Of a stretch of 27,638 bases of DNA, positions 25,401 to 27,638 are shown piece by piece (position 1 is the first letter of the stretch; each line of letters starts with the position of its first letter). Where the stretch lies: the NCBI GenBank assembly GCA_036271795.1, contig DATAZY010000036.1, positions 1 through 27,638 of the forward strand. Direction: 5' to 3'. Both the position numbers and the translations under genes were made by a program. Below the pieces are notes generated by a model, which was given only the letters and a program-made list of their open reading frames with translations, had not been told where the DNA came from and ran no database searches. The stretch comes from Galbitalea sp036271795 (lineage in GTDB: Bacteria; Actinomycetota; Actinomycetes; Actinomycetales; Microbacteriaceae).

Positions 25401-26135
25401 CTTGGTCTGGAACATCCACATGTTCGACGGGATCGGCAGTGGCGTCTCGCGGTCGTTGCACAACGCGACCTCCACGAGCACGCGCCCGTACTCCAGGTCG
25501 TCGTACCGGTCGATCCGCAGGCAGATCGCATCCCGCAGCACGATCGTCTCCGTGCGCCCCGGAGTGAGGTCGGCGAGCGCGATCGTGCGCACCTCCTCGA
25601 CGGGCGTGCGCTGGTACTTCCGGATCGGATGGCCAGCCTTTGACACCTCGTCGGTCTCGATAGTGTCGTATGTCCCCCACGTCGCGGTGATATCGAACGA
25701 CCCTAGATCCATGGGCACCTGAAACCGCAACCCCATCGAGGCGGGGATCATCAGTCCTTGCCTCGGCGTGCGGTCCTCGGCGTCGTCGTCCTCCGTATCG
25801 GCATCGGAGTCGTCCGAGGCCACAGTCGGCACGCCGCGACCTTCGGCGACGCCGTCCTCGTCGAGGCGCACCTCCGCGAGGTCGTCGGCGTCGTCCTGCT
25901 CAAGCTCCGAGGCCGCCGTTCCTGTCAGCTTGACAGGTGCGATCAGTCCAACCAGGTATTGCTGCTTCGGGCTGAACGGAAGCAACTCCCGCTCGCCGTT
26001 GATCGGGCCGAGCAACTCCCGCTCCAGGATATCGACGAGGTTTTCGCGCACCTGGACCGACGTGCCATCCATCGTGTAGTTGAGCACGTAACCCGAATCC
26101 GCAGCAGCTACCGTCCCTTCAGTGTCGTCCGTCAT
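22419..26135 (-). CDS. drmA: DrmA-like SF2 helicase of a DISARM-type locus
   Basis: A 1238-residue helicase. Residues 77-121 are a highly acidic, probably unstructured stretch rich in Asp/Glu. Walker A is PTGGGKT (494-500), motif II is DELH (748-751), motif III is ASTATVRN, and motif VI is QASSRVGRD (1017-1025), preceded by QVGVDVQRLGLMLIVGQPKN. Cysteine pairs between motifs I and II (CPWCG; CGDELARC; KRCGRHGY with a later C) suggest a zinc-bound insertion. The motifs, size and linkage to DUF1998 and PLD genes match DrmA. DrmA with DrmB is the DNA-engaging core of DISARM. The ATG at 26135 follows the recombinase gene by 62 nt on the same strand; only a weak Shine-Dalgarno is seen. It overlaps drmB by one base. 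Confidence 0.88.
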   Translation of the reverse strand: MTDDTEGTVAAADSGYVLNYTMDGTSVQVRENLVDILERELLGPINGERELLPFSPKQQYLVGLIAPVKLTGTAASELEQDDADDLAEVRLDEDGVAEGRGVPTVASDDSDADTEDDDAEDRTPRQGLMIPASMGLRFQVPMDLGSFDITATWGTYDTIETDEVSKAGHPIRKYQRTPVEEVRTIALADLTPGRTETIVLRDAICLRIDRYDDLEYGRVLVEVALCNDRETPLPIPSNMWMFQTKLHIDAGGTDVFLPVRDVLEQEWPEYDDEVRRLDLQYKDRLEFAIGRTCSADWVVRRGWRRATSVSTTWLPIAETPQTTAGEVEGATLSMKALGEVLPDDLRAGLAPLVSGYGAWLDRQDATANSLPAHLNETAETVLWEARQVQQRLVKGLEFVTTDATALQCFRFMNRVMRDQRLASQVAEARKADSALTIAQARQNLEIDEALGKPVASWRPFQLAFILMQLGALTDPTAKMRSDKDFSMVELLFFPTGGGKTEAYLGLAAYTFAVRRRQAVVQGSDGGLDGGGGVAVLMRYTLRLLTAQQFQRATALVCAAELARREDEATWGIEPFRIGLWVGTDVSPKRFEEADEQLKKVNDGGSHRLTVLQIQRCPWCGTEIAPANVKGDPTTRRVFVHCGDELARCPFSKGGDVVEGLPILTIDEEIYRLAPAFVIATVDKFARLAREGEAASLFGFVSKRCGRHGYVHPDYAACTVGSHPANGGHPAATVVPVGRLRPPDLIIQDELHLITGALGTAVGLFEVAVETLCSWETPDGKPVKPLIVASTATVRNAVEQVRQLYGRTVQIFPPQVLDVADTFFSREVAVSEPNPGRRYIGVSAPGVRLSSAEIRLAEGLLLAGQLLFDRTGIAADPYMTLVGYFNATRELAGMRRYVDDDVSTRVGNPRRDSGFPRRYGTAFGSLNVAELTSRISGADIGKTLDKLGLEFDPSYDTTAAFQARIALRREDKSAPKRDSESPFDVVLATSMLQVGVDVQRLGLMLIVGQPKNTAEYIQASSRVGRDSARPGLVVSLGNWARPRDLAHFEQFRHYHDTFYKQVEALSVTPFSPTSLERGIDGLLVSAARVAQATVSDGLSPEREAGKITPQHSAVAAIVDRLKARILAASQNDELTKKASDLLTNRVDRWTSRARYATEIHKTLVYDRTGDGDKYLPLVISPENHRANVGGSAEAPFVIANSMREVQPEINILVSPVPERLFARTPNGVDNWTLPAEEDD
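22426..22434 (-). promoter_or_regulatory. Strong Shine-Dalgarno of drmB inside the end of drmA
   Basis: Read on the minus strand this is AGAGGAGGA, a near-perfect anti-16S match 6 nt before the drmB ATG at 22419. It is among the strongest ribosome-binding sites in the window and fixes the drmB start. It suggests DrmB is made at a high or matched rate to DrmA. Confidence 0.6.
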
Positions 26136-26197
26136 GCTGCTCAGTCTGCCCTAGACGGCGGACCTTGATCAGATGTACCGCGCCGATCGACCCGCGC

Positions 26198-27469
26198 TTA
26201 CACGTCGGAACCCTCCCAGCGCAGCAACACGCGGTCCTCATCGAAGTAGCGACCGATCACGCCACGACGGATGCGGAGGCTTTCTAGCTGCGACGACAGC
26301 ACCGCACGTCGAGATAGCTCGTCGCGGCCTGCCCTCGTCCAATTCTCCTCAACAGTTTCGTCGCCGAGGAGCTTGGTTCCTCGCTCGACGAGCAGACGCT
26401 CCTCGAGGTACGGGTCGAGCGCGGTTCTGCCGATCGTTTGTCTGCATGTCGGGCAGTAAAGTACGGGACGCTTTTGGTTCGTACCGCGGCACATGTAGAC
26501 GTCACAGTCGTCGCAACGAGCGAGGCGAGACAAAAACGGACTCGTCGACTGCCGTTCGGAGCGCCTGCGGGTTTGAGGGCTCGTCCGCGCGCCGAGCATG
26601 CGCTGGAGCGTCTCGAACTCCTCGATCGCGATCACGGCCAGCGAATCGTTGACGATCGGGTTTCCGGACTCATCCCGGAGTACGGCGAATGGATCGACGC
26701 GCTTCGCGCTCTTCGGCCTACCAGGGTTGCGAGGTGTCATGCCCGCGAGTACGGGGTTCCGCAGTAGGCCGTCTACCGTCTGGCGATTCCAGCCAAGGTT
26801 CTTCGCGGTCTGTCTCGGTCGGCCCGGGAGCGGGGCGCCGCTGTCGGTGAGCCAGGTCGCGATCGCGTTGACGGTGTCGCCTCGCAAGGCCTTCCGAACG
26901 GCTTGGGTAAGCCAGTCGACGCGGTCGGGGTCCTTGACGAGCACACGGCCGGGTCCAGTAGGGTTCGCGATCGAGCAATAGCCGTAGGGGATGCCACCCC
27001 CGGGCCAACGGCCGTCTTTTAGGAGCTGCGCCCGCGCGGCACGCACGCGAGCGCGGATCGCTTCGGCCTCCATCTCGCCAAAAACGGCAAGCATCACTGC
27101 GAACGCGCGGCCCTGCGGGCTAGTCATATCGATCGGGTCTTCGACCGCGACGAGACCGGCACCGCGCTTCTGAAGGGTCTCATCGGCGTGGAGGAAGTCA
27201 AGAACGCGCCGCGCGAGGCGGTCAACCTTCCAAATTATGACCGCGTCAAATTCGCGTGCGGCGAGCAAGGACTTCCAACCCTGGCGCTCCTCCGGCCGAT
27301 TGGCCGTTGCCGAGACACCGTCGTCAATAAACTCGCCGATGATCTCCCATCCGCGCGCTTCAGCGTATCGGCGGCAAGACTGGAGCTGTCGCGCGATCGA
27401 GACGGATTCTTCCTTGGTGACACTGAGACGGGCGTACAAAACGCAGCGGCGTGCTTGATTGAGATTCAT
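26198..27469 (-). CDS. Large serine recombinase (putative island integrase)
   Basis: A 423-residue serine recombinase. The catalytic domain has the nucleophile S16 in VLYARLS, the QLQSCRRYAEARGW helix, and DAVIIWKVDRLAR with the catalytic arginines. It continues through the 'recombinase' domain (GRWPGGGIPYGY) and a zinc ribbon with C319/C322 and C339/C342. These are the parts of phage-type large serine integrases, though it is at the short end of their length range and lacks a long coiled-coil tail. The catalytic residues look intact. It cuts and exchanges DNA between att sites and would normally sit at one end of its element, which fits its place at the edge of this gene run. The start ATG at 27469 has only a weak Shine-Dalgarno. 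No att core can be proven here. Confidence 0.88.
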   Translation of the reverse strand: MNLNQARRCVLYARLSVTKEESVSIARQLQSCRRYAEARGWEIIGEFIDDGVSATANRPEERQGWKSLLAAREFDAVIIWKVDRLARRVLDFLHADETLQKRGAGLVAVEDPIDMTSPQGRAFAVMLAVFGEMEAEAIRARVRAARAQLLKDGRWPGGGIPYGYCSIANPTGPGRVLVKDPDRVDWLTQAVRKALRGDTVNAIATWLTDSGAPLPGRPRQTAKNLGWNRQTVDGLLRNPVLAGMTPRNPGRPKSAKRVDPFAVLRDESGNPIVNDSLAVIAIEEFETLQRMLGARTSPQTRRRSERQSTSPFLSRLARCDDCDVYMCRGTNQKRPVLYCPTCRQTIGRTALDPYLEERLLVERGTKLLGDETVEENWTRAGRDELSRRAVLSSQLESLRIRRGVIGRYFDEDRVLLRWEGSDV

Positions 27470-27522
27470 GGAGCCAGTCGATCAGGTTCCTTGACGACGT
27501 GCGACCTCGCTCTTGCAGAGGA

Positions 27523-27559
27523 ACGGTACTCTCGGGTTGATCGCGACAAACACTGTCGC
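27523..27559 (-). promoter_or_regulatory. Putative promoter/operator upstream of the recombinase
   Basis: Read on the minus strand, TTTGTC, a 16-nt spacer and TACCGT (complement 27523-27528) make an actinobacterial-looking promoter about 55 nt before the ATG. The -35 part overlaps a perfect inverted repeat, GCGACA (27543-27548) and TGTCGC (27554-27559), with a 5-nt spacer. The repeat could be a repressor site or part of an attachment site. Both readings are inference. Confidence 0.3.
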
Positions 27560-27638
27560 TCAAGGGGACACTCGCGAGGTCGGCCTGGACGCGATGGTCA
27601 GTGATGGATTCACGATCACGCGCGCGATTCAGTCGCGT

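Noticed and set aside
1..27638. CRISPR arrays, tRNA or rRNA genes
   Set aside because: No regularly spaced repeats and no cloverleaf or rRNA-like stretch was seen on reading; a tRNAscan or CRISPR finder run would settle it.

Overview
The window is high-GC bacterial DNA that looks like an actinobacterium, most plausibly a Microbacteriaceae relative. The grounds are strong GC bias at third codon positions, a PucR-type regulator, a secreted glucodextranase-type glycosidase, a small basic 78-aa protein of a type I associate with this family, and GTG/TTG starts with 1-11 nt overlaps. No rRNA or tRNA gene and no CRISPR array was seen. The taxon is an inference.

Left part (1-4.5 kb), ordinary small chromosomal genes: the 3' end of a PucR-like regulator, two small hypothetical genes, an HdeD-family membrane protein, a second small membrane protein, a MazEF toxin-antitoxin pair, a one-helix membrane protein, a 78-aa basic protein, and a YefM-YoeB pair with a recognisable TGTAC-type operator. 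From 4.55 to 7.86 kb lies one large secreted GH15 enzyme with the N/A/B/C domain order of Arthrobacter glucodextranase.

Right part (7.9-27.5 kb), accessory region: every intact gene lies on the minus strand, and most resemble anti-phage or nucleic-acid-processing proteins. In transcription order (right to left) they are: a large serine recombinase; DrmA, DrmB and DrmC, the DISARM core (helicase, DUF1998 protein, phospholipase-D-fold nuclease), tightly coupled; a decayed + strand copy of the 3' end of the glucodextranase gene; a second coupled operon of a DUF6361 protein, a two-HKD PLD protein and a SNF2-like helicase; a NERD-nuclease/UvrD-like helicase fusion overlapping an unrecognised 237-aa gene; a DUF2130 protein with a PD-(D/E)XK-like signature; and an EcsC-family protein.

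The candidate system is the 10.3-26.1 kb set. It has a DISARM core but no methyltransferase gene in the window, and it sits beside a separate DUF6361/PLD/SNF2 operon. Canonical DISARM protects self DNA by methylation, so this locus must use another discrimination rule, borrow an external methylase, or be two independent systems. The serine recombinase at the right end suggests how it moved. The relic between the operons, with the intact glucodextranase 3' end on the other side, shows that the 7.9-19.0 kb block lies between same-orientation homologous sequences, so the island appears to be a composite.
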